Positions 6,273-12,594 of a DNA stretch of 12,594 nt are shown one piece after another. The notes beneath the pieces were generated by a model. It saw only the letters and a list, made by a program, of their open reading frames with translations, ran no database searches and was not told where the DNA came from. Each line of letters opens with the position of its first letter. Within the stretch, counting starts at the first letter, position 1. Origin of the DNA: DATAFT01 sp035544635 (lineage in GTDB: Bacteria; Acidobacteriota; Thermoanaerobaculia; Multivoradales; Multivoraceae); NCBI GenBank assembly GCA_035544635.1, contig DATKDQ010000289.1:1-12594 (forward strand), in the 5' to 3' direction. Made by a program: the position numbers and the translations under genes.

Positions 6273-7022
6273 GTGACGGCCAAGCGCCTTCGGCTGAGCG
6301 AGGCGCGCGATCTCGTCCTCCGGCTTCTCGGTCCGCACAATGTCGGTCGACTCGAGTACGTTCTCAAGCCGGCTCTTCGGCAGAGCTGGGGGGGAGCCTT
6401 CAACGGACAAGAGCGAAGGCAGGAGCTGTTCCGCGAGCTGCTGCATGCGCTGCGTCCGGCAGCGGTCGTGGAGACGGGGACCCACAAGGGCACGACCACG
6501 CGGTTCATCGCCGAGGAGTCCGGGTTACCCGTCTTCACAGTCGAGTGCGATCCTCGCCACCACGGGTTCGCGTCCCTCTTGCTGCGGCGGCACGCCAAGC
6601 AGGTGGAGCTCTACCTGGACGACACCCGCGACTTCCTGCGGCGGCTCCGTCGCGACCAGCGCCTCTCGCAGCAACAGGTCCTGTTCTATCTCGACGCCCA
6701 CTGGATCGACGTCCCCCTGCGAGAGGAGCTCGAGCTGATCTTCACCCATTGGGAGACGGCGGTGGCGATGGTCGACGACTTCGAGGTGCCGGGGACCGAG
6801 TATGGGTTCAACGACTACGGCGACGGGGTGGCGCTCACCATGCGGTACCTGGCTCCGCTGTCGGGCCTCGGCCTCCAGGGCTTCTACCCATCGGCGCGAC
6901 CCGACGAGGAGACCGGAGCTCGGCGCGGATGTGTCGTGCTCTGTCGCGACCGGACCATCGCCGGCCGGCTCGGCAGCCTGCCCGGTCTCAGGAGAGCCGG
7001 AGAGGAAGCCGGAACGGGATAG
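6273..7022 (+). CDS. Predicted class I SAM-dependent methyltransferase
   Basis: A 249-residue protein from GTG 6273, chosen because GGGAG lies seven bases upstream; GTG 6246 is also in frame but has no ribosome binding site. No signal peptide or membrane helix is seen. The centre looks like a Rossmann-fold methyltransferase: VVETGTHKGTTTRFIA (65-80) as the glycine-rich motif I, FTVECDP (88-94) with an acidic residue at the end of strand 2, DDTRDFLRRL (116-125) in the motif II area, then VLFYLDAHW (136-144) and VAMVDDFEVPG (164-174). The LDAHW and VDDFE elements resemble Methyltransf_24/cephalosporin hydroxylase-like proteins that act on sugars or small molecules. The substrate is unknown. It is divergent from the glycosyltransferase, from which a palindromic element separates it, and ends six bases from the purA stop. 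A shared surface-glycan role is only an inference. Confidence 0.7.
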   Translation: MTAKRLRLSEARDLVLRLLGPHNVGRLEYVLKPALRQSWGGAFNGQERRQELFRELLHALRPAAVVETGTHKGTTTRFIAEESGLPVFTVECDPRHHGFASLLLRRHAKQVELYLDDTRDFLRRLRRDQRLSQQQVLFYLDAHWIDVPLREELELIFTHWETAVAMVDDFEVPGTEYGFNDYGDGVALTMRYLAPLSGLGLQGFYPSARPDEETGARRGCVVLCRDRTIAGRLGSLPGLRRAGEEAGTG

Positions 7023-7028
7023 CTACCC

Positions 7029-8357
7029 TCAGAACGCGTCGCGTGCCTCGCCGGCCGGCTCGCCGGACACCACCGACAGGTCGGCGTCGCAGCGCAGGAT
7101 CGTCTCCTCGCGGCGCGGACCCGTGGAGATCACCACCACCGGCGCCTCCAACCGCGCCTCGATGAGCTCGACGTAGCGGCGCGCGGCGGCCGGCAGCTCG
7201 TCGTAGTGGACGAGCCCGACGGTCTCGCGCCGCCAACCCGGCACCACCTCCAACTCCGGCTCGATCCTGGCCAGCGTGTCGACGTCCGAGGGAAGGTCGC
7301 GCAGCAGCGCCCCGTCGACGCGGTAGCCCACGCACACGGGGATCTCGTCGAGCGAGTCCAGCACGTCGAGCTTGGTGAGCGCGATCGCTCTCACCCCGTT
7401 GATCCGGCGCGCATAGCGGGCTCCCACCAGATCGAGCCAGCCGCAGCGGCGCGGACGCCCGGTCGTCGTCCCGTACTCGTTGCCGCGTTTGCGGATCCGC
7501 TCCCCGGTGTCATCCAGGAGCTCGGTCGGAAACGGACCGGCTCCAACCCGCGTGGTGTACGCCTTGAGGACACCGACCACGCCGTCGATCGCGGTCGGCG
7601 GCACGCCCGAGCCGGTAGCGGCGTAGCCGGCGGTGGAGTTGGAGCTGGTGACGAACGGGTAGGTGCCGTGATCGACGTCGAGGAGCGTGCCCTGGGCGCT
7701 CTCGAAGAGCAGGCGTCGCCCGGCGTCGAGCCAATCGTTGAGCAGGCTGCTGGTGGAGCAGAGATACGGCTCGAGCCGCGGCCGCCAGGCCTCGGCGCGG
7801 GCGCGCGCCTCGGCGTGGACCGTCTCCAGGTCGGCGGCCGCGCCCAGGTCCCTGATCTGGCGCGCCAGACGCTCCTCGAGGAGTCGCTCGAAGTCGGAGC
7901 TGTAGAGATCGCCGAGCCGCAGGCCGCTGCGGGCGACCTTCGCCTCGTACGCCGGCCCGATGCCGCGCGACGTGGTGCCGATCTTGAAGTCGCCCAGCGC
8001 GTTCTCTCTGGCGATGTCCACCGCCACGTGGAGATCCAGCAGCAGGTGCGCCCGCTCGGAGACGAAGAGCCGGCCACGCGTCGAGACGCCCAGGCTCTCG
8101 AGGCCATCGACCTCGTCGAGGAAGGCCTGTGGGTGCACCACCATGCCGTTGCCGAGCACGCACCGCATCTCGGGACGCAGGATGCCCGACGGAATCAGAT
8201 GCAGCGCGAAATGGCGGTCGCCGTAGCGGACGGTGTGGCCGGCGTTGTGGCCGCCCTGATAGCGCACCACGGCATCGAAGCCGGGGGACACGAGGTCGAC
8301 GATCTTCCCCTTCCCCTCGTCTCCCCACTGCATTCCGAGGACGACGGTGCAGCCCAT
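7029..8357 (-). CDS. purA: Adenylosuccinate synthetase
   Basis: A 442-residue cytosolic enzyme that joins IMP and aspartate with GTP to form adenylosuccinate, the first committed step to AMP. Landmarks fall at E. coli positions: MGCTVVLGMQWGDEGKGKIVD with the P-loop and catalytic D13, GGHNAGHT with H41, then KIGTTSRGIGPAYEAK, LLFESAQGTLLDVDHGTYPFVTSSN, AYTTRVGAGPFPTEL, NEYGTTTGRPRRCGWLD and the C-terminal ISTGPRREETIL. Length is normal for the family. The frame is open for 53 more codons upstream, but that Arg/Pro-rich stretch is not PurA-like, so ATG 8357 is used. The nearest Shine-Dalgarno (AAGGAG) is about 18 bases away, with palindrome GCGCGATCGCGC (8365-8376) between. The gene is convergent with the methyltransferase and divergent from hemX. 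Confidence 0.97.
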   Translation of the reverse strand: MGCTVVLGMQWGDEGKGKIVDLVSPGFDAVVRYQGGHNAGHTVRYGDRHFALHLIPSGILRPEMRCVLGNGMVVHPQAFLDEVDGLESLGVSTRGRLFVSERAHLLLDLHVAVDIARENALGDFKIGTTSRGIGPAYEAKVARSGLRLGDLYSSDFERLLEERLARQIRDLGAAADLETVHAEARARAEAWRPRLEPYLCSTSSLLNDWLDAGRRLLFESAQGTLLDVDHGTYPFVTSSNSTAGYAATGSGVPPTAIDGVVGVLKAYTTRVGAGPFPTELLDDTGERIRKRGNEYGTTTGRPRRCGWLDLVGARYARRINGVRAIALTKLDVLDSLDEIPVCVGYRVDGALLRDLPSDVDTLARIEPELEVVPGWRRETVGLVHYDELPAAARRYVELIEARLEAPVVVISTGPRREETILRCDADLSVVSGEPAGEARDAF

Positions 8358-8538
8358 GCGAATCGCGCGATCGCGCTCCTTGGCCCGCGACGCCGGCGGT
8401 ATTCCGGTCGTGCCACGCGAAGCTTTCGGCCGGCCAGCGCCAGCGGCCGTCCGCGGCGAAGCAGGAAACGTTACCACATCGTTTTTCGATCGCCGGCGCC
8501 GCCCGGCCGGCGGCACGACGGGCTGCTAGGATGCCGTC
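8358..8538. other. 181-bp divergent gap between purA and hemX
   Basis: Promoters for purA (minus) and the heme operon (plus) should lie here. I found no convincing -35/-10 pair on either strand. The only AT-rich spot is around 8469-8490 (AACGTTACCACATCGTTTTTCG). On the purA side, a perfect 12-bp palindrome GCGCGATCGCGC (8365-8376) lies between AAGGAG and the ATG. On the hemX side, AGGA (8528-8531) sits seven bases before the GTG start. Confidence 0.5.
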
Positions 8539-9363
8539 GTGGAACGCCTGCTCGAGGCCGCCATCGTTCTCCTCCCGGTGGCCTACCTGCTGGTGGCGGT
8601 GGACTACGGCTTCCTGTTCTTCTCGAGCCGTTCGCTGTCGCCGCGGAGCGCCTCGCTCGGACTGCGCGCGGTGCTCCTGCTCCATCTCGCCTACCTGGTG
8701 CTGCTCACGCTGCGCTGGCAACAGCTCCCGGCGGCCAACCTGTCACAGGGTCTTTCGATCGTCGCGTTCTCGGTGATCGCCGTCTACGCCATCGTCGAGT
8801 GGATGGGCAACGAGCGTTCGACCGGCTTCTGGTTGGTTTCCATCGCGTTCTTCTTCTCGCTCCTCTCCTCCGTCCTGGCGGGCTCGACGCCTCCGCAGCA
8901 CGAGCTCCTGCACAACCCGATCTTCTTCGGGCACGCGGTGCTGGCGCTCCTCGGCTATGCCTCGTTCGCCGTCGCCGCGAGCTACGGCTTTCTCTTCCTG
9001 CGCCTGTACCGCGAGCTCAAAGCCGGGAAGTTCTCGCTCTTCTTCGGCAAGCTGCCGCCGCTCGAGGTCCTCGAGCGCATGATGTCGGGCGCGCTCCTGG
9101 TCGGCTTCATCGCGCTCACCGGGGCAGTCGTGACCGGGTTGGTGTGGGCGCGCGAGGTGCTGCCCGGTCAGTGGCTGGGCGACACCAAGATCGTCGCCAC
9201 GCTCGCGACCTGGACGCTCTACGCCGGCGCGCTTCTCCTGCGGCGGCTGCGGCGCTGGCAGGGGCGGGAGGTGGCGATCGCGAGCCTGGCCGGCTTCGCC
9301 ACGGTGTTGTTCTCGTTCTTCGCCGTCAACCTGTGGTTCTCGGACTTCCACTCGTTCCACTGA
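8539..9363 (+). CDS. hemX: HemX-like (CcsA-related) membrane protein of the heme operon
   Basis: A 274-residue protein with about eight hydrophobic helices and almost no soluble part. It resembles the CcsA/CcmC/HemX cytochrome-assembly family: NPIFFGHAVLALLGYASFAVAASYGFLFLRLYRELK (about 126-161, H132 at the usual histidine place), LERMMSGALLVGFIALTGAVVTGLVWAREV, then GQWLGDTKIVATLATWTLYA at the place of the WGxYWSWDPKETWSLITWLIYA motif, and a C-terminal FAVNLWFSDFHSFH. Only part of the Trp-rich motif is kept, so it fits HemX better than a true haem-handling CcsA. Bacillus HemX, encoded next to hemA, lowers the amount of glutamyl-tRNA reductase; the hemX-hemA-hemC-hemD order here supports the same kind of role. 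GTG start with AGGA at 8528-8531. Its stop is one base before the hemA ATG. A cytochrome c biogenesis role is the alternative. Confidence 0.78.
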   Translation: MERLLEAAIVLLPVAYLLVAVDYGFLFFSSRSLSPRSASLGLRAVLLLHLAYLVLLTLRWQQLPAANLSQGLSIVAFSVIAVYAIVEWMGNERSTGFWLVSIAFFFSLLSSVLAGSTPPQHELLHNPIFFGHAVLALLGYASFAVAASYGFLFLRLYRELKAGKFSLFFGKLPPLEVLERMMSGALLVGFIALTGAVVTGLVWAREVLPGQWLGDTKIVATLATWTLYAGALLLRRLRRWQGREVAIASLAGFATVLFSFFAVNLWFSDFHSFH

Positions 9364-9364
9364 G

Positions 9365-10657
9365 ATGCCGCCGATCCGGCGCGACGCGGTGAGCCCCGAG
9401 CTTCCCCTCCTCCTGGTCGGAGTGGACCATCGCTCCGCGCCGCTCGACCTGCGCGAGCGGGTGGCCTACGCCGGGCCCGACGCCGAGGACATCCTGATTC
9501 GGCTCATCGCCGAGCCTTCGATCGAGGAGGCGCTCCTGCTCTCGACCTGCAATCGCACCGAGGTTTACCTGCGCCACAATCTCGAGCAGGACGCCTTCCA
9601 GCGGGGCCTCGGCACCGTGTTTCTCGGCCGCGCGCCGGAGATCAAGGACGAGGGCCGCTTCTACGTCAGCCGCGGCGACCAGACCGCGCGCCATCTCCTG
9701 GCCGTGGCCTGCGGCCTGGAGTCGATGATCCTGGGTGAGCCCGAGATCCTCGGTCAGGTGAGATCGGCGGCGGCCCTGGCGGAGGGGCTCGGCACCTCCG
9801 GCGCCATCCTGCGCCGGTGCGCGCGATCCGCAGCGGCGGCGGGCAGGCGGGTGCGCACCGAGACCGCCATCGGCGAGGGCGCTGTCTCCTTCGGATACGC
9901 CTCGGTCGAGCTCGCGCGCAGCATCTTCACCTCTCTCGAGCAGTGCACGATCCTCCTGATCGGCGCCGGAGAGACCGCCCTGAGCGTGGCGCGCAGCCTG
10001 GTCGAGCGCGGCGCCCGCGAGCTCCTGGTCGCGAACCGCAGCCGGGAGCGCGCCGAGGCGTTCGTCCGGGAGTTCCCGTCGGCGCGCCTGGTCTCGTTCG
10101 AGACGCGCCAGCGCGCGCTCGAGCGCGCGGATCTGGTGGTGGCGGCGACCAGCGCCCCGGAGCCAATCCTGCGGCGCGAAGACGTCGAGCTCGCGATGCG
10201 GCAGCGCAGGAGTAACCCGCTCCTGATCGTCGATCTCGGCGTGCCGCGAGACGTGGATCCGTCCGCCGGCGAGCTCGGCAACGTCTTCCTGCACGACGTC
10301 GATTCGCTCGAGCAGCTCATCGAGCGCAATCTGCGCCGGCGACGCGACGAGCTGCCGAAGGCGACGCAGATCGTCGAGGAGGAGCTCGAGCGGCTGCTCG
10401 TCTGGTACGACGGCCTCGAGGCCGAGCCGGTGGTCGCACAGCTTCACCGCCGCGCCGAGGAGATCCGCTCGACCGAGCTCGCCTCGCGCCGCGATCGCTT
10501 CCCCACTCACCTGCACGGCGAGCTCGAGAGCCTGACCCGAGCCATCGTCCGCAAGATCCTGCACCATCCCAGCGCGCGGCTCCGCGACGGGGCGGACATG
10601 GCCAACCTCCATCACCTCGCTGCGCTCAGGGACCTCTTCCGGCTCGACGACGATTAG
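9365..10657 (+). CDS. hemA: Glutamyl-tRNA reductase
   Basis: A 430-residue cytosolic enzyme. It reduces glutamyl-tRNA(Glu) with NADPH to glutamate-1-semialdehyde, the first step of the C5 route to haem and other tetrapyrroles. Signature parts are VGVDHRSAPLDLRER (18-32), LLLSTCNRTEVYL (57-69) with nucleophile C62, ARHLLAVACGLESMILGEPEILGQVRSA (108-135) with the conserved His at 110, TAIGEGAVSFGYASVELA, the dinucleotide-binding ILLIGAGETALSVARSL, and LLIVDLGVPRDVDPS, followed by a C-terminal helical dimerisation domain. Length is normal. Only one base separates it from hemX, and it has no clear ribosome binding site of its own, which suggests translational coupling. GTG 9389 (residue 9) is a possible alternative start. 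The next enzyme, HemL, is not in this window. Confidence 0.97.
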   Translation: MPPIRRDAVSPELPLLLVGVDHRSAPLDLRERVAYAGPDAEDILIRLIAEPSIEEALLLSTCNRTEVYLRHNLEQDAFQRGLGTVFLGRAPEIKDEGRFYVSRGDQTARHLLAVACGLESMILGEPEILGQVRSAAALAEGLGTSGAILRRCARSAAAAGRRVRTETAIGEGAVSFGYASVELARSIFTSLEQCTILLIGAGETALSVARSLVERGARELLVANRSRERAEAFVREFPSARLVSFETRQRALERADLVVAATSAPEPILRREDVELAMRQRRSNPLLIVDLGVPRDVDPSAGELGNVFLHDVDSLEQLIERNLRRRRDELPKATQIVEEELERLLVWYDGLEAEPVVAQLHRRAEEIRSTELASRRDRFPTHLHGELESLTRAIVRKILHHPSARLRDGADMANLHHLAALRDLFRLDDD

Positions 10658-10663
10658 GGGGCT

Positions 10664-10680
10664 CCGTCTCCCGCAGACGG
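10664..10680 (+). other. Small hairpin in the hemA-hemC spacer
   Basis: CCGTCT-CCCGC-AGACGG forms a 6-bp stem with a 5-base loop in the 38-bp gap between hemA and hemC. No T-run follows, so it is not an obvious terminator; it could modestly affect hemC translation or mRNA stability. Confidence 0.3.
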
Positions 10681-10695
10681 CGCCGGCTCAGTCGT

Positions 10696-11637
10696 ATGGC
10701 TCACCAGCGCACCACCCTTCGGCTCGGCACGCGAGCGAGCGCCCTGGCGCTCGCCCAGTCGCGTCTGGTCGCCGGTGCGCTGGCCGAGCTCCACCCCGAG
10801 GTCGACGTCGAGCTGGTGCCGATCGTCACGCGCGGAGACACCACGCCGGGACCGCTCGCGGTGCTCGGCGGCAAGGGGCTCTTCACCGCCGAGCTCGAGG
10901 CGGGCCTGCTCGAGGGCTCGCTCGACCTGGCGGTGCACAGCCTCAAGGACCTCCCGGTCGAGCTCCCGCCGGGGCTCGCGATCGCGGCGCATCCGCCGCG
11001 CGAGGACCCGCGCGATGTCCTCCTCTCCTCGCGCGCGGCGACGGTCGACGAGCTCGCCCCCGGCGCCCGCGTCCTCACCGGGTCGCTGCGACGCCGCGCG
11101 CAGCTCCTGCGCCGGCGCGGCGACCTCGTCGTCGAGGACATCCGCGGCAATGTGGACACCCGGATCCGCAAATGGCGGGAGTCGGGAGCGGAGGGTCTCG
11201 TCCTCGCCGCCGCCGGACTGCGCCGCCTGGGGATAGAGGACGCGGAGGTCGGCGCCCACCCGCTGCCGGCGGACGTCGTGGTGCCGGCGCCCGGACAAGG
11301 CATCCTGGCGATCGAGTGCCGCGCCGGCTCCCACGCCTTCGAGCTGTGCCGCGCACTCGACGACGCCTCTACGGCGCGCGCGGCGCGGGCGGAGCGTTCC
11401 GTGGTCGCCGCCTTGGGCGCCGACTGCACGCTCCCGCTCGGCGCCTGGGCGCGCCAGGAGGACGGTGGCAGCGGAGAGGAGGGGCTCGCGCTCTCGGTCT
11501 TCCTGGCCTCGCGCGACGCTCGCCACTGGCTCGAGGCGACCGTTCACGCCCGCGATCCGGACTCCGTCGCCGCGGCGGCGGTCGAGCGGCTGCGGAGAGA
11601 CGGTGCCGCCGCCATCCTCGCAGAGCGCGGCGCATGA
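10696..11637 (+). CDS. hemC: Porphobilinogen deaminase (hydroxymethylbilane synthase)
   Basis: A 313-residue cytosolic enzyme that links four porphobilinogen units into hydroxymethylbilane. Family marks are TLRLGTRASALALAQSRLV (7-25), IVTRGDTTPGPLAVLGGKGLFTAELE (43-68), LAVHSLKDLPVELPPGL (78-94) with catalytic D85, REDPRDVLLS, VLTGSLRRRAQLL, IRGNVDTRIRKW, LVLAAAGLRRLG, and VVPAPGQGILAIE. C244 in LGADCTLPLGAW is the attachment site of the dipyrromethane cofactor. No strong Shine-Dalgarno precedes ATG 10696. Its stop overlaps the hemD start by four bases (ATGA). It follows hemA by 38 bp in what reads as one operon. Confidence 0.97.
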   Translation: MAHQRTTLRLGTRASALALAQSRLVAGALAELHPEVDVELVPIVTRGDTTPGPLAVLGGKGLFTAELEAGLLEGSLDLAVHSLKDLPVELPPGLAIAAHPPREDPRDVLLSSRAATVDELAPGARVLTGSLRRRAQLLRRRGDLVVEDIRGNVDTRIRKWRESGAEGLVLAAAGLRRLGIEDAEVGAHPLPADVVVPAPGQGILAIECRAGSHAFELCRALDDASTARAARAERSVVAALGADCTLPLGAWARQEDGGSGEEGLALSVFLASRDARHWLEATVHARDPDSVAAAAVERLRRDGAAAILAERGA

Positions 11638-12407
11638 GCGGCGAGCTCGCGGGTCATCGCGTGGTGGTCACGCGCGCCTCGAGGCAGGCGTCGGGCCTGG
11701 TGGAGCGGCTCGAGTCGCGCGGTGCCACCGTCGAGCCGTTGTCCCTGCTCGAGATCCTCGCTCCCCAGGACTCGCGGCCACTCGAGCGCGCCGCCACCGA
11801 GCTCGCGCTCTACGACTGGCTCGTCCTGACCTCGGCCAACGCGGTCGAGAGCCTGTTGCCGCTCGCCGGAGGTACGCTGCCGTCGCGGCTCGGCGTCGCC
11901 GTGATCGGAGGCGCCACGGCGCGCTCGCTGCGCGGCTATGGCGTCGAGCCCGCCCTGGTAGCCGAGAGGAGTCAGGCCGAAGGGCTCGCCGAGCTCCTCG
12001 AGCCCCGAGTTCGGCGCCGGCGCCGCGTCCTCCTGCCGCAGGCGGAGGACGCGCGGCCGCTCCTCGCCGAGCGGCTCGAGGCGGCCGGCGCCGAGGTGGT
12101 ACGGGTGGCGGCCTATCGCAAGCGTCTACCCGAGGGAGCGGCGGAGCGCGCGCGATCGCTGTTCGCGGAGAAGCCCTGGGGCTGGGTGACGTTCACCAGC
12201 CCGAGCACGGTGCGCTACCTGGTGGAGGCGCTGGGACCGCTCTGGATCGAGGGGCGCGAGACGCTCCTGGCGGCCTCGATCGGACCCGTCACGAGCGCGG
12301 AGCTCGGGCGGCAGGGGGCCGCGCCGGCGGCGCAGGCCCACTCACCCTCGGATGCGGGCCTGGTGGATGCGATCGTCGCCGCCGTCAGCTCTCGTCGCCG
12401 GAGCTAG
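11634..12407 (+). CDS. hemD: Uroporphyrinogen-III synthase
   Basis: A 257-residue cytosolic enzyme that cyclises hydroxymethylbilane, inverting ring D, to give uroporphyrinogen III. The sequence is poorly conserved in this family, but the expected pattern is present: VVVTRASRQASGLVERLESRGATVEPLSLLEI at the N-terminus, YDWLVLTSANAVESLL (about 58-73), VAVIGGATARSLRGYG (about 84-99), VLLPQAEDARPLLAERLEAAGAEVVRVAAYRK, WVTFTSPSTVRYLVEALG and ASIGPVTSAEL near the end. The start ATG 11634 overlaps the hemC stop as ATGA, indicating coupling; the frame is open further upstream inside hemC, but that part is Arg-rich shadow sequence. It is the last gene of the hemXACD run and is followed by paired hairpins. 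Confidence 0.94.
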   Translation: MSGELAGHRVVVTRASRQASGLVERLESRGATVEPLSLLEILAPQDSRPLERAATELALYDWLVLTSANAVESLLPLAGGTLPSRLGVAVIGGATARSLRGYGVEPALVAERSQAEGLAELLEPRVRRRRRVLLPQAEDARPLLAERLEAAGAEVVRVAAYRKRLPEGAAERARSLFAEKPWGWVTFTSPSTVRYLVEALGPLWIEGRETLLAASIGPVTSAELGRQGAAPAAQAHSPSDAGLVDAIVAAVSSRRRS

Positions 12408-12433
12408 CCTCCGGAGCGTGCTGAGTAGCACGC
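12398..12433 (+). terminator. Two tandem hairpins at the hemD stop
   Basis: CCGGAG-CTAGC-CTCCGG (12398-12414) has a 6-bp stem whose loop contains the hemD stop codon. One base later GCGTGCT-GAGT-AGCACGC (12416-12433) forms a 7-bp stem with a 4-base loop. No T-run follows, so this would be a weak or Rho-assisted stop, or an mRNA 3'-end stabiliser. Confidence 0.45.
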
Positions 12434-12464
12434 GGGGCATGGTCGAGCCAAAGCCCTCGCCTGC

Positions 12465-12493
12465 GCCGTGCCGATGCGGGCGATCGGCGCGGC
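12465..12493. terminator. 11-bp hairpin between convergent genes
   Basis: GCCGTGCCGAT and ATCGGCGCGGC pair over 11 positions, with one G-U wobble on the plus strand (an A-C mismatch on the minus strand), around a 7-base loop. It sits seven bases beyond the stop of the minus-strand gene at 12501 and 57 bases after hemD, a likely place for a shared terminator. There is no T-run on either side. Confidence 0.45.
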
Positions 12494-12500
12494 AGGTCTG

Positions 12501-12594
12501 CTAGCGGAGCGCGTCCTGACAGCTCCGGAAACGTCCGAAGAACTTCTGCATCGATCGCGCGAGCGCCTGGTCGTTGAGCCGGTAGATCACGTTC
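12501..12594 (-). CDS. C-terminal end of an unrecognised protein (partial)
   Basis: The last 30 residues of a frame entering from the right edge, ending in TAG at 12503-12501: NVIYRLNDQALARSMQ then KFFGRFRSCQDALR. Nearly all codon third positions are G or C, as in the real genes of the window, and a hairpin follows the stop directly; both support true coding. There is one Cys near the end and a basic-aromatic KFFGRFR patch. I do not recognise the family, and the piece is too short to assign a role. It is convergent with hemD, so not part of the heme operon. Confidence 0.5.
   Translation of the reverse strand, partial: NVIYRLNDQALARSMQKFFGRFRSCQDALR

Noticed and set aside
8358..8516. A 53-codon N-terminal extension of purA
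   Set aside because: The translation is Arg/Pro/Ser-rich, absent from known PurA, and the normal N-terminus MGCTVVLGMQWGDEGKGK begins at 8357.
8521..8538. TAGGAT at 8527-8532 as a -10 box for hemX
   Set aside because: It overlaps the ribosome binding site and has no matching -35, so it is more simply the AGGA of the Shine-Dalgarno.
7206..9392. A 728-codon open frame on the plus strand across purA and the start of the heme operon
   Set aside because: It lies antisense to purA, then out of frame over hemX, has Arg/Ala/Gly-rich low-complexity translation and no family likeness. It is a GC-rich shadow of real genes.
9326..10615. A 429-codon open frame on the minus strand across hemA
   Set aside because: It is antisense to a clear HemA with all catalytic motifs; the translation is repetitive and unlike any known protein.

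Overview
This is a high-GC bacterial window (about two thirds G+C by eye, with codon third positions mostly G or C). The gene set is Gram-negative: type IV pilus minor pilins with a PilY1-type adhesin, a C5-pathway tetrapyrrole operon with a HemX-like membrane protein, purA and tRNA-Lys. This suits a high-GC lineage such as Acidobacteriota, Myxococcota or a related deltaproteobacterial-type group. No single feature fixes the phylum.

Left part (1-3967, all minus strand): a compact operon reads right to left as fimT/gspH-like, pilV-like, pilW-like, pilX-like, then pilY1-like, which runs off the left edge. Gaps are 11-12 bp or the genes overlap, and the order matches the fimU-pilV-pilW-pilX-pilY1 cluster of Pseudomonas. 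These products should form the priming and tip complex of a type IV pilus. The 301-bp gap upstream (3968-4268) holds a strong sigma-54 promoter match (GG-N10-GC) and, about 88 bp upstream of the predicted transcription start, a perfect 8+8 bp dyad placed like an enhancer-binding-protein site.

Middle part (4269-7022): tRNA-Lys(UUU) on the minus strand, then an ArnT/PMT-like GT-C glycosyltransferase on the minus strand, diverging from a predicted class I SAM-dependent methyltransferase on the plus strand. Both ends of the glycosyltransferase gene look remodelled. A 39-bp direct repeat (43-bp period) supplies its stop codon just before the tRNA promoter. A 12-bp inverted repeat encloses its ribosome binding site and start. 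Beside that lies a 97-bp palindromic MITE-like element ending in CTAG with 17-bp perfect terminal inverted repeats. This is the most unusual stretch of the window.

Right part (7029-12594): purA on the minus strand, nearly touching the methyltransferase end, then a divergent plus-strand operon hemX-hemA-hemC-hemD. These encode glutamyl-tRNA reductase and its likely membrane partner, porphobilinogen deaminase and uroporphyrinogen III synthase, so charged tRNA-Glu is taken to glutamate semialdehyde and porphobilinogen to uroporphyrinogen III. hemL and hemB, needed between these steps, are not in the window. Several hairpins follow hemD, and the C-terminal end of an unrecognised minus-strand gene closes the window.
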